Both the position numbers and the translations under genes were made by a program. From NCBI RefSeq assembly GCF_000308755.1, contig NZ_BAGF01000084.1, positions 124,001 to 188,000 on the forward strand: a DNA stretch of 64,000 nt, written 5' to 3'. Under the pieces are notes generated by a model. It did not search any database. It saw only the letters and a list, made by a program, of their open reading frames with translations, and was not told the DNA's origin. This stretch comes from Nocardia pneumoniae NBRC 100136. GTDB taxonomy: Bacteria; Actinomycetota; Actinomycetes; Mycobacteriales; Mycobacteriaceae. Numbering within the stretch: the stretch's first letter is position 1; the number at the start of each line of letters is the position of its first letter. Shown here one piece after another: positions 51,259 through 59,294 of this stretch.

Positions 51259-53514
51259 GTGAGCTCGTTCCGCAAACCGCCAGGGCGCACGCGCGGCGCC
51301 AAGAGGAACCCCCGACCCGCACTGCATTCCTCGAGCGCGGGCCGGAACGGGCCGACGAAAGCACTGAACCAGACCGCGCGCGAGCGGAACACGGCTCGCC
51401 GGACGCAACGCCATCCCACGCCACCTCCGGTGCACGATCCGGATCGGCCGCCACGCAGTAGGGCCGAACGCGTCCGCCGCCTACTGCTCGCCCTGTTCAT
51501 CCTGTTCGGCGTGGTGCCCGCGCTGCTTTCCGTTCTGGCGTACTGGAGCGCCGAGATACCGGACCCGACGGCGATGCAGGGCAACCAGATCGCCACCGTT
51601 CTCGCGGCCGACGGCAGCACCGTGATCGCGAAGGTCGTCCCGCCCGAAGGCAATCGGACACCGGTCCCGTTGTCGGAGGTGCCGCGGCCGGTGCGCGAGG
51701 CGGTGCTGTCGGCCGAGGATCGCAACTTCTACACCAATCCCGGTTACTCGACCTCCGGCTTCCTCCGCGCCGTCCGCGACAACCTGCTCGGGCGCGACAA
51801 CGCGGGCGGCGGCTCCACGATCACCCAGCAGTATGTGAAGAACGCGTTCCTCGGCTCCGAGCGCACGGTCACACGCAAGCTGCGCGAGCTGGTCATCGCG
51901 GCGAAGATGGCCCGGCAGTGGAGCAAGGACGATATCCTGGCCGCCTATCTCAACACTATCTATTACGGCCGCGGGTCCTACGGGATCGCGTCGGCGGCCA
52001 AGGCCTACTTCGACAAGCAAGTGAGCCAGCTGACCCTCGCCGAGGGCGCGGTGCTGGCCGCGCTGGTCCGGACGCCGTCGCTCCTTGACCCGGAAACCCA
52101 TCTGCCGGAACTGAAGGCGCGCTGGCGTTACGTGCTCGACGGCATGGTGGAGATGGGGGTGCTGGCGCCGGGCGATCGGGACGCGACGATGTTTCCGCCG
52201 ATCATTCCCCTCTCCGACATCCCCGACGACATCGTGGCCCGCGGGCCGGAGGGTTTGATCCGCAACCAGGTGGTGCGCGAACTGCGCGCCTCCGGCATCA
52301 GCGAACGGGAATTGAACACCGGCGCACTTCAGATCACCACCACCATCGACGCGAAGGCACAGCAGGCGGCACTCGACGCGGTGCGTGATCGGCTCGATGG
52401 CCAGCCACCGGAACTGCGCGCGGCGGTGGTGTCGATCGATCCGCGCTCCGGCGCGGTGCGCGCCTATTTCGGCGGCCACGACGGCATCGGCTTCGACTTC
52501 GCGCAGGCGCCGTTGCAGACCGGTTCGGCGTTCAAGGTCTTCGCGGTGATCGCCGCGCAGCAGCAGAGCATCCCGCTGTCTCGTGTGCTGGACAGTTCCC
52601 CGGTGACCGACAACCGCACCCGGATCACCAACGTGGACGGCGAGTCCTGCGGAAAGTGCACCATGGCCGAGGCGCTGAAGCGCTCGCTGAACACCAGCTT
52701 CTACCGGTTGACCATGTCGATGTTCGATGGGCCCCAGTCCATCGCCGACGCGGCGCACGCGGCGGGCATCCCCGAGGAGATGCCCGGCGTGGCGGGCAAG
52801 ACGCTGACCGAGGACGGCGGAAAGCCGCTCAACGGCATCGTTCTCGGCCAGTATCTGGTCCGGCCCATCGACATGGCCTCGGCGTACGCCACGATCGGCG
52901 CGTCGGGCGTCTACCACCAGCCGTACTTCGTGCAGCGGGTGGTGACCGGTGACGGTCGGGTGCTCCTCGATCGCGGCCCGGACCAGCGGGTCGGCAAACA
53001 GATGCCGCCGGGCCAGCAGCGCATCCCCCCGGCCATCGCGCAGAACACCGTTGCGGCGATGACTCCGATCGCGGCCTACTCCAACGGGCACGGGCTGAAG
53101 GACAACCGGCCCTCGGCCGCCAAGACCGGCACCACGCAACTCGGCGACAGCGACGCGAACAAGGACGCGTGGATGATCGGCTTCACCCCCTCGCTGTCCA
53201 CGGCGGTGTGGATCGGCACCGAACGATCGCAGCCGATCCGGACCGCGCGCGGCGCCGACATCTACGGCTCCGGCCTGCCCGCCGACATCTGGAAACAGGT
53301 CATGGACGACGCGCTCGACGGCACCCCGATCGAGCAGTTCCCCGGTGCGCCGGCGCAGCCGAACCAGAGCAAGCCCTCCGGCGGGGCCTACGACATCTTG
53401 AATCCACCGCAGCAGTCGCCGCAGCGCGAGCCCGTCGTCATCATCCCGCCGACCACGCAGCCGCCCAGGGAAGTCGAGATTTTCCCGGGACTGAGCATTC
53501 CGGTTCCGGGATAG
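51259..53514 (+). CDS. class A penicillin-binding protein (GT51 + transpeptidase)
   Basis: 751 residues. A basic cytosolic tail (about 75 residues), one membrane span (LLALFILFGVVPALLSVLAYW), GT51 motifs VLSAEDRNFYTNPGYSTSG, GGGSTITQQYVKN and RKLRELVIAAKMARQWSKDDILAAYLNTIYYGRGSYGIASAAKAYF, and transpeptidase motifs SAFK (TGSAFKVF), SLN (KRSLNTSFY) and KTGT (AAKTGTTQ). It polymerises and crosslinks peptidoglycan. Paralogue of the PonA1 encoded at 59295. GTG 51259 is preferred because the AGGAG site abuts ATG 51253. Confidence 0.92.
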   Translation: MSSFRKPPGRTRGAKRNPRPALHSSSAGRNGPTKALNQTARERNTARRTQRHPTPPPVHDPDRPPRSRAERVRRLLLALFILFGVVPALLSVLAYWSAEIPDPTAMQGNQIATVLAADGSTVIAKVVPPEGNRTPVPLSEVPRPVREAVLSAEDRNFYTNPGYSTSGFLRAVRDNLLGRDNAGGGSTITQQYVKNAFLGSERTVTRKLRELVIAAKMARQWSKDDILAAYLNTIYYGRGSYGIASAAKAYFDKQVSQLTLAEGAVLAALVRTPSLLDPETHLPELKARWRYVLDGMVEMGVLAPGDRDATMFPPIIPLSDIPDDIVARGPEGLIRNQVVRELRASGISERELNTGALQITTTIDAKAQQAALDAVRDRLDGQPPELRAAVVSIDPRSGAVRAYFGGHDGIGFDFAQAPLQTGSAFKVFAVIAAQQQSIPLSRVLDSSPVTDNRTRITNVDGESCGKCTMAEALKRSLNTSFYRLTMSMFDGPQSIADAAHAAGIPEEMPGVAGKTLTEDGGKPLNGIVLGQYLVRPIDMASAYATIGASGVYHQPYFVQRVVTGDGRVLLDRGPDQRVGKQMPPGQQRIPPAIAQNTVAAMTPIAAYSNGHGLKDNRPSAAKTGTTQLGDSDANKDAWMIGFTPSLSTAVWIGTERSQPIRTARGADIYGSGLPADIWKQVMDDALDGTPIEQFPGAPAQPNQSKPSGGAYDILNPPQQSPQREPVVIIPPTTQPPREVEIFPGLSIPVPG

Positions 53515-53762
53515 CGATGATGCTGTGACCTTCCGTGGCCCGGCGGAACGGATGACATGGCAGCATCGTTTGCCAGAGTGAGAGCGAACAGCGAGTGCGT
53601 CGGAGGCCGACGCCGAAACCGCGGAAACGATGCGGAAGGATAGGCGCTCGAGCGACGACAGCGCGACGCGAGCGACGTGCCCGGAGGCGGTAGCCTGCGT
53701 CTCCATGGAGGGCACCGGGAGCGACGCCAATTGAAGACAGACGAGACATAGGGGCTACGCCG

Positions 53763-54221
53763 GTGGATTTCAATGTCGTTGACCAACCCGAGACGCTGGT
53801 GGCGGGAACGGTGCTTCGCAGCCCCGCGCTCGCGGTCGAGGGGCCGCGCCGCGCGAAAGTCGAAGAGGCGTGGAAGCGCAACCTGGCCCGCAAGCTGCCC
53901 GGGCCGCCGACCACCGCGTACGTCGACCATGCGCCGGAGATCAATTCGTACCTGACCCACATCGTCGGCTACCGCTGTCACAGCCTCGCCGATCTGCTGC
54001 CCGGTGACGTGCTCGCCCGGGTGCCCGCCGGACGGTTCGCCCGGTTCATCGCCAGCGGCGACAATCTCGGCGACACCATCGTGAGCATTTGGCGCGCGGT
54101 GTGGGACGCGGAGGCAGCAGGCCGCCTCGTACGCGCCTATACCGGCGACTGGGAGCACTATCCCGACGCGCGCACGGTGGAAGTCTTCGTGGCATTGGCG
54201 GACGATCAGGTCGACGAGTAG
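53763..54221 (+). CDS. GyrI-like/effector-binding domain protein
   Basis: 152 residues with the bacterial effector-binding fold: FNVVDQPETLVAGTVLRSPAL at the start, LLPGDVLARVPAGRFARFIASGDNLGDTIVSIWRAVWDAEAAG, and the closing TVEVFVALADD. Stand-alone members bind small ligands or inhibit partners such as gyrase; none of these roles is shown. GTG 53763. Followed after 9 bp by a paralogue. The 248 bp upstream hold no gene I can support. Confidence 0.75.
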   Translation: MDFNVVDQPETLVAGTVLRSPALAVEGPRRAKVEEAWKRNLARKLPGPPTTAYVDHAPEINSYLTHIVGYRCHSLADLLPGDVLARVPAGRFARFIASGDNLGDTIVSIWRAVWDAEAAGRLVRAYTGDWEHYPDARTVEVFVALADDQVDE

Positions 54222-54230
54222 GAACGGACA

Positions 54231-54656
54231 GTGGATTTCGAGATCGTCACATTGGAGCAGAGCATGGTCGCGGGCCTCACCGTGCCGCTCGCCGGGCGCG
54301 AGGTGACCGCGCGCGACCTCGACCTGGTCAACTTCACCTGGGACCGCTATCTGGCGCGGGAGAAGAACGTGCCAAGGGTGGCCGCCTACATCGGCCAGAA
54401 CGACCATGCCGTCGCCGTACTCGGCTACGAACTCGCCGGGCTCGAGGAGTTGGACCCCGGCGACGTGCTCACCATCATCCCGCGCGGCCGCTACGCCAAG
54501 TTCGTCGTCGCCGACAAGCCCTACGACCTGCTGCGCACCGCATGGGCGCAGGTCGCGAAGGCGGAGAACGCGGGAACCATCACCCGCTCCCACACCGCCG
54601 AGATCGAGCGCTACACCGGCCCGGCCTCCGTCGAGGTCTACGTCTCGCTGGACTGA
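54231..54656 (+). CDS. GyrI-like/effector-binding domain protein, paralogue
   Basis: 141 residues sharing the start (MDFEIVTLEQSMVAGLTVPLAG), the LDPGDVLTIIPRGRYAKFVVADKPYDLLRTAWAQVAKAENAG centre and the VEVYVSLD end with the gene before it. The two probably arose by tandem duplication. GTG 54231. Its end overlaps the frame of a RelE-like fragment. Confidence 0.78.
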   Translation: MDFEIVTLEQSMVAGLTVPLAGREVTARDLDLVNFTWDRYLAREKNVPRVAAYIGQNDHAVAVLGYELAGLEELDPGDVLTIIPRGRYAKFVVADKPYDLLRTAWAQVAKAENAGTITRSHTAEIERYTGPASVEVYVSLD

Positions 54657-54921
54657 TTTCACGCCGAGTTTCCTGGACTCTGCCCGCCGAGAACTGCGGG
54701 CGATCGAGCGTCAAGACGCGATGGGGATTCTCACCCCACTCACGGCGCTCGGCGACGACCCTTACGCTCCCGGCTTGGATGTGAAGAAGTTGTCCGGCCA
54801 CGACGATCTATTTCGTCTGCGGGTAGGCAGGTTCAGGGTCGCCTATCGGGTGGACAACGGCGTGCTGGTGATCCTCGTGGTGAAGGTCGGCTGGCGAAAG
54901 GACGTCTACCGGGGCCTATAG
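54649..54921 (+). pseudogene. RelE/ParE-like toxin ORF lacking a start codon
   Basis: About 90 codons read DFTPSFLDSARRELRAIERQDAMGILTPL...VKKLSGHDDLFRLRVGRFRVAYRVDNGVLVILVVKVGWRKDVY, the full pattern of a small RelE-family mRNA interferase. No ATG, GTG or TTG opens the frame before the first strand; the only ATG (54721) would remove 24 residues. The beginning overlaps the end of the GyrI-like gene by +1 frame. No antitoxin gene is adjacent. Most likely a 5' truncated relic, unless made by frameshifting. Confidence 0.6.
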
Positions 54922-54929
54922 TCCCCGGC

Positions 54930-54964
54930 AGGTCGGCCGAAGGCGTTTCACCTTCGGCCGACCT
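54930..54964. terminator. bidirectional terminator before ino1 end
   Basis: Perfect 14-bp stem AGGTCGGCCGAAGG with a 7-base loop, between the convergent RelE-like fragment and ino1. Confidence 0.8.
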
Positions 54965-54982
54965 CATGACACAGCGCGTGAA

Positions 54983-56083
54983 TTACTCCGCACCGATGAT
55001 GAAGGCTTCGAGCTGGGCGCGCGCCACGTCGTCGGCGAGCTGCTTGGGCGGGGACTTCATGAGGTAGGCCGAGGCCGGGATGACCGGTCCGCCGATGCCG
55101 CGGTCCTTGGCGATCTTGGCCGCGCGCACCGCGTCGATGATGATGCCCGCCGAATTCGGCGAGTCCCACACCTCGAGCTTGTATTCCAGGTTCAGCGGCA
55201 CGTCGCCGAAGGCGCGGCCTTCCAGGCGTACGTAGGCCCACTTGCGGTCGTCGAGCCAGCCGACGTGATCGGACGGGCCGATGTGCACGTCGTTGGCGCC
55301 GAGCTCCTTCTTGAGGTTGCTGGTGACGGCCTGGGTCTTGGAGATCTTCTTGGACTCCAGGCGCTCGCGCTCGAGCATGTTCTTGAAGTCCATGTTGCCG
55401 CCGACGTTGAGCTGCATGGTGCGGTCGAGCTGCACGCCGCGATCCTCGAACAGCTTGGCCATCACGCGGTGGGTGATGGTGGCGCCGACCTGGCTCTTGA
55501 TGTCGTCGCCGACGATCGGCACACCGGCCTTGGTGAACTTCTCCGCCCACACCGGGTCGGAGGCGATGAACACCGGCAGGGCGTTCACGAAGGCGACACC
55601 GGCGTCGATGGCGCACTGCGCGTAGAACTTGTCGGCTTCCTCCGAGCCCACCGGCAGGTAGGACACCAGCACGTCGACGTTGTTGTCCTTCAGCACCTTC
55701 ACCACGTCGACCGGTTCGGCCTCGGACAGCTCGATGGTCTCCGCGTAGTACTTGCCGATGCCGTCCAGGGTGGGACCGCGCTGCACGACCACGTCGCTCG
55801 GCGGCACGTCGGAGATCTTGATCGTGTTGTTCTCGCTGGCGAAGATCGCCTCGGCCAGGTCGAAGCCGACCTTCTTCGCGTCCACGTCGAACGCGGCGAC
55901 GAACTTGACGTCGCGAACGTGGTACGGCCCGAACTTCACGTGCATCAGCCCGGGAACGGTCGAGGACTCGTCCGCGTCCTTGTAGTACTGCACGCCCTGG
56001 ACCAGCGAGGAGGCGCAGTTGCCCACACCTACGATGGCGACGCGAACTTCTGTGGCGTTGTCAGCCTTTTTGTCGTCACTCAT
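54983..56083 (-). CDS. ino1: myo-inositol-1-phosphate synthase
   Basis: 366 residues, NAD-dependent enzyme converting glucose 6-phosphate to inositol 1-phosphate, needed for phosphatidylinositol and mycothiol. Motifs: VAIVGVGNCASSLVQGVQYY (NAD site), NALPVFIASDPVWAEKF, GDDIKSQVGATITHR, LNVGGNMDFKNML. The length fits the short actinobacterial form. ATG 56083 lies inside the end of the PadR gene (8-bp overlap), so the two are co-translated, as Rv0047c-Rv0046c. Confidence 0.96.
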   Translation of the reverse strand: MSDDKKADNATEVRVAIVGVGNCASSLVQGVQYYKDADESSTVPGLMHVKFGPYHVRDVKFVAAFDVDAKKVGFDLAEAIFASENNTIKISDVPPSDVVVQRGPTLDGIGKYYAETIELSEAEPVDVVKVLKDNNVDVLVSYLPVGSEEADKFYAQCAIDAGVAFVNALPVFIASDPVWAEKFTKAGVPIVGDDIKSQVGATITHRVMAKLFEDRGVQLDRTMQLNVGGNMDFKNMLERERLESKKISKTQAVTSNLKKELGANDVHIGPSDHVGWLDDRKWAYVRLEGRAFGDVPLNLEYKLEVWDSPNSAGIIIDAVRAAKIAKDRGIGGPVIPASAYLMKSPPKQLADDVARAQLEAFIIGAE

Positions 56084-56633
56084 GGCCGATATTTCCCTCT
56101 TTCTGTGGTGCCGCCTTCGTCGATTGCTCCGCCGCAATCAACTCGTTGAGCCAGCGCACTTCGCGCTCGCTTGATTCGAGTCCGAGTTGATGGAGTTGCC
56201 GGGTGTAGCGATCCAACGACCCGCTGGCCCTCTTGATCGCCTCCCGGAGCCCCTCTCGGCGCTCCTCGACCTGACGCCGCCTGCCCTCCAGAATCCGCAT
56301 CCGCGCCTCCGCGGGGGTGCGGCTGAAGAAGGCGAGGTGAACGCCGAAGCCGTCGTCGGTGTAGTTCTGCGGTCCGGTGTCGGCGAGCAATTCGTTGAAC
56401 CGCTCCCGCCCGGCCGGAGTCAGTTGGTAAACCCGGCGCGCACGGCGTGTCGTCGCGCCCGCGGGGATCTCCTCGGCGATCAACCCGTCCGCCTGCATGC
56501 GGCGCAGCGTCGGATAGAGCGATCCGTAGGAGAAGGCCCGAAACGCCCCGAGCAGGCCGGTCAGCCGCTTGCGCAGCTCGTAGCCGTGCATGGGCGCTTC
56601 GAGGAGCAGCCCGAGAATCGCCAGTTCCAGCAT
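56076..56633 (-). CDS. PadR-family regulator
   Basis: 185 residues. Winged helix LAILGLLLEAPMHGYELRKRLTGLLGAFRAFSYGSLYPTLRRMQADGLIAEE, then a C-terminal coiled coil (RILEGRRRQVEERREGLREAIKRASGSLDRYTRQLHQLGLE) for dimerisation. The same regulator precedes ino1 in mycobacteria, suggesting it senses an effector tied to inositol or cell-wall state. Two palindromes 56-82 bp before its start are candidate operators. Confidence 0.92.
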   Translation of the reverse strand: MLELAILGLLLEAPMHGYELRKRLTGLLGAFRAFSYGSLYPTLRRMQADGLIAEEIPAGATTRRARRVYQLTPAGRERFNELLADTGPQNYTDDGFGVHLAFFSRTPAEARMRILEGRRRQVEERREGLREAIKRASGSLDRYTRQLHQLGLESSEREVRWLNELIAAEQSTKAAPQKEGNIGHE

Positions 56634-56689
56634 CGGGCTTCACCCCCTGACTGTGTTCAGACCTAACCGATGGATGCGACTTTCCACTA

Positions 56690-56715
56690 TATCGGACCGA
56701 TACATCTGTGCACAG
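56690..56715. promoter_or_regulatory. two adjacent palindromes before PadR-ino1
   Basis: TATCGGACCGATA (56690-56702) and CTGTGCACAG (56706-56715), both perfect, separated by three bases. They lie upstream of the PadR-ino1 operon and just after the stop of the DUF1707 gene. Confidence 0.5.
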
Positions 56716-56745
56716 TCGTCACCGATCGGTGGACGACGTGCCAGG

Positions 56746-57543
56746 TCAGCGCGAGGGCGGATAGACCGCGAGCGGCTCGCCCGCGAAGGTGACCGTCACA
56801 TATCCGGACGCGCCGCCCTTGCCCTTGACGTGGATGTCCATCACAGGGCCGAGGTCGACGGCGCTGTGCGACGAATATTCGACGACCACGTGGGTGATCA
56901 CACCGTCCGGCAGCCGCACGGTCTCCGGCGCACCGGCCAGCAGCCGGGCGATGGCGGGCACATCGACGGTCGCGAGATCGAAGGTGCGCGTCCCGGATTT
57001 GCGCTCCGAGGTCGTCGAGGTGCGGAAGTCGCCGTCGTAGCGGTAGTCGCTGGTCTCGGCCGCATCGCCCGGCGTCTGCCGGTCCACGAGCACGTACTTC
57101 GGATACAGCGTCACCTCGTCGGCGGTCAGATCGCCGAATTCGGCCCGGTACTCCGCGAGGAAGTAGGCCAGACCCGCACCGGTGGTGAGGTCCGGAACGT
57201 TCTCCGAAGAGCCGGGCAGATCTATGCCACACCGGCTGATCCCGCCCACCAGCGCACCCGCGACCACGGCGGCGGCGACCGTCGAGACCGGCGCCAGCCA
57301 GCGCCGCGGACGACGCCGGTCCACCCGGACCACGGGTGCGTTCACCAGCTCGTCCGGGATCTGCAGGTCACCGATCAACGCGTCGAGCTCGCCGAACGAC
57401 TTCGCGCGCATGGCCGTGGCGGTCCGCTCGGCGTGCTCGCTGTCGGTGAGCTGTCCGTCGGCCAGCGCGGCGTCGAGCAGTCCGCACACGTCGGCGCGGT
57501 CGGTGTCGCGGGCACGGATGCCGCTGTATCGAGTTGTCGCCAT
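56746..57543 (-). CDS. DUF1707 single-span membrane protein
   Basis: 265 residues. The N-terminal DUF1707 domain (IRARDTDRADVCGLLDAALADGQLTDSEHAERTATAMRAKSFGELDALIGDLQ) is followed by a membrane span (WLAPVSTVAAAVVAGALVGGI) and an external domain with an 'EYRAEFGDLTADEVTLYPKYV' segment. Function unknown. Starts 4 bp after the paralogous gene. Position corresponds to Rv0048c. Confidence 0.82.
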   Translation of the reverse strand: MATTRYSGIRARDTDRADVCGLLDAALADGQLTDSEHAERTATAMRAKSFGELDALIGDLQIPDELVNAPVVRVDRRRPRRWLAPVSTVAAAVVAGALVGGISRCGIDLPGSSENVPDLTTGAGLAYFLAEYRAEFGDLTADEVTLYPKYVLVDRQTPGDAAETSDYRYDGDFRTSTTSERKSGTRTFDLATVDVPAIARLLAGAPETVRLPDGVITHVVVEYSSHSAVDLGPVMDIHVKGKGGASGYVTVTFAGEPLAVYPPSR

Positions 57544-57547
57544 CGTC

Positions 57548-58651
57548 TTATCCCTTGAACGGCCAGACGCGGCGAACCTCGCCCGCCGGGGTCATCATGA
57601 AGTGGCCCGACTCCCTGACGGAGTTGCTCACGTAGACCTCGACGACGGGTTGCTTGCCGGATTCGGCGGAGACCCTGTCGTCGTTCACCCCCACCGCGAA
57701 ATGCGAGATGACGCCGCCGGGGACTCGGGTGATGGTGGCCGCGTCGGCGAGCGCACGGCCGACCGCCTCCGCGTTCAACCCGCCCAGATCGACCGACGGC
57801 GTGTCGGCCTTACGCGTTTCGATCTCACGCGACTGCGCGAAGCCCCCGCGGTAGTAGTACTCGACCTTCCGGCTCGGCTGACCGGGCACCGCCCGCACGA
57901 GCGACGCGTACTCGTCGTACATGCGCAGTTCGTCGACCTGAAGGTCCCCGAATTTCCGCTGGTAGTTACGCAGGAACGTGGTGATGCCGTCGGTGGTGAG
58001 CAGACTCGGCGTCGGGACCACCAACGGCTGCACCGCCCCCAGGTCCGTCACGGACACCGCTTCGGTCGCGGCTCGCGGCTCGTCCGCCGCCCGGGTGACC
58101 GCGAGAAATCCGGCGCAGGCGGCCGTCACCGCGGCGACGGTGACGGCACCCAGGTACCACTGGCGGCGGCGCGAACGCGGTGGACGCGGCGGCGGGGCGA
58201 CGTCGCCGGGCCGCTGCAAGTCCGCGACCAGATCCTCCAGGTCCCCCAGGGTGCGCGCTTGCGCGGCCAGTTCGGTGAGGGTCTCGTGTTCTTCTTCGGA
58301 CAGCTGGCCGTCGGCGCGGGCGAGGTCGAGCAGCTCGCGAGTAGTGGCGCGATCGGCATCACGAGCCCTGGTGTGACCGGGATAACTTGTCCCGGATGCG
58401 GGGCGCCGCAACATCTTTCGCGTGATCGGCGGCCGGTCGGCGGCGAATTCCCCCGCACCGGCCGGGGTTTGCAGATCAGCGGTGAGCCTGGTCAATTCGC
58501 CGAGCGTCCGCGCGGCCGCTGCCTGCGCGATTCGGTCGTGGTACTCGTCGGCGCCGAGCTGCCCTTCGGCGTAGGCGGCATCCAGCAGGCTGGACGCGGC
58601 GGCGCGGTCGATGTCGCGCGCTCGTATGCGCCCGGATGCTGCGGTGGACAC
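57548..58651 (-). CDS. membrane protein with two DUF1707 domains
   Basis: 367 residues. Two DUF1707 units in tandem (RIRARDIDRAAASSLLDAAYAEGQLGADEYHDRI and HTRARDADRATTRELLDLARADGQLSEEEHETL), then one span (YLGAVTVAAVTAACAGFLAV) and an external domain homologous to the next gene (LRNYQRKFGDLQVDELRMYDEYA). The GTG start at 58651 precedes the first domain closely. Divergent from the DUF5318 gene by 114 bp. Confidence 0.82.
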   Translation of the reverse strand: MSTAASGRIRARDIDRAAASSLLDAAYAEGQLGADEYHDRIAQAAAARTLGELTRLTADLQTPAGAGEFAADRPPITRKMLRRPASGTSYPGHTRARDADRATTRELLDLARADGQLSEEEHETLTELAAQARTLGDLEDLVADLQRPGDVAPPPRPPRSRRRQWYLGAVTVAAVTAACAGFLAVTRAADEPRAATEAVSVTDLGAVQPLVVPTPSLLTTDGITTFLRNYQRKFGDLQVDELRMYDEYASLVRAVPGQPSRKVEYYYRGGFAQSREIETRKADTPSVDLGGLNAEAVGRALADAATITRVPGGVISHFAVGVNDDRVSAESGKQPVVEVYVSNSVRESGHFMMTPAGEVRRVWPFKG

Positions 58652-58765
58652 AGACGGATCGTAGTCGGGGCAGCGGCGCGACGCGCCGGTACGCGCACGG
58701 TTCGCCGACCGGGCAATCCGCACAGCCCGGGGCGGCCCGATGGCAACACCGCTACTCTGGTTCTC

Positions 58766-59185
58766 GTGCGAATTCAGCGGCAAGTGGTCGACTACGCCCT
58801 CCGGCGCCGGTCGCTGCTGGCTGACGTCTATGCGGGCCGGGTCGATGTCGCCGAGGTGTGTGATGCGAATCCTTATCTCTTGCGTGCGGCAAAGTTCCAC
58901 GGTCGGGGGAGCGAGGTCACATGCCCCATCTGCCGGAAAGAACAGCTGACCCTCGTATCCTGGGTCTTCGGCGACGGCCTCGGGCCGGTCGCCGGATCGG
59001 CTCGCACACCCGAGGAGCTCATGCGCCTCGCCGAGACTCGCGAGGAGTTCTCGGTTCATGTCGTCGAGGTATGCCGGACCTGCAGCTGGAATCATCTGGT
59101 GCAGTCCTATGTGCTCGGTTCCGCGCCGGCACCGCCGCGCCGCCGCACCTCGACACGCGCGAACCGGCGCACCGCCGCCGAATGA
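58766..59185 (+). CDS. DUF5318 zinc-ribbon protein (Rv0049-like)
   Basis: 139 residues. Begins VRIQRQVVDYALRRRSLLADVYAGRVDVAEVCDANPYLLRAAKFHG and has two CxxC knuckles, CPICRKEQ and CRTCSWNH, forming a probable zinc ribbon. Conserved upstream of ponA1 in Mycobacteriales; role unknown. GTG 58766. Confidence 0.87.
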   Translation: MRIQRQVVDYALRRRSLLADVYAGRVDVAEVCDANPYLLRAAKFHGRGSEVTCPICRKEQLTLVSWVFGDGLGPVAGSARTPEELMRLAETREEFSVHVVEVCRTCSWNHLVQSYVLGSAPAPPRRRTSTRANRRTAAE

Positions 59186-59294
59186 AGTGCCCGGTCATCT
59201 GCCCGGCGGGTGACTCGCGGAGCCGACCTGCGGCCGCCGCGGTGACCACCGCTGATAGCCACCTGGACCGCTACGAGTTATGGAGATCTTGTCA

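Noticed and set aside
51481..53730. 749-codon frame antisense to the first penicillin-binding protein
   Set aside because: Shadow frame without domains.
53515..53762. 248-bp gap after the first penicillin-binding protein gene
   Set aside because: Repetitive GCGA-rich text resembled the MIRU-like unit at first glance but does not align with it.
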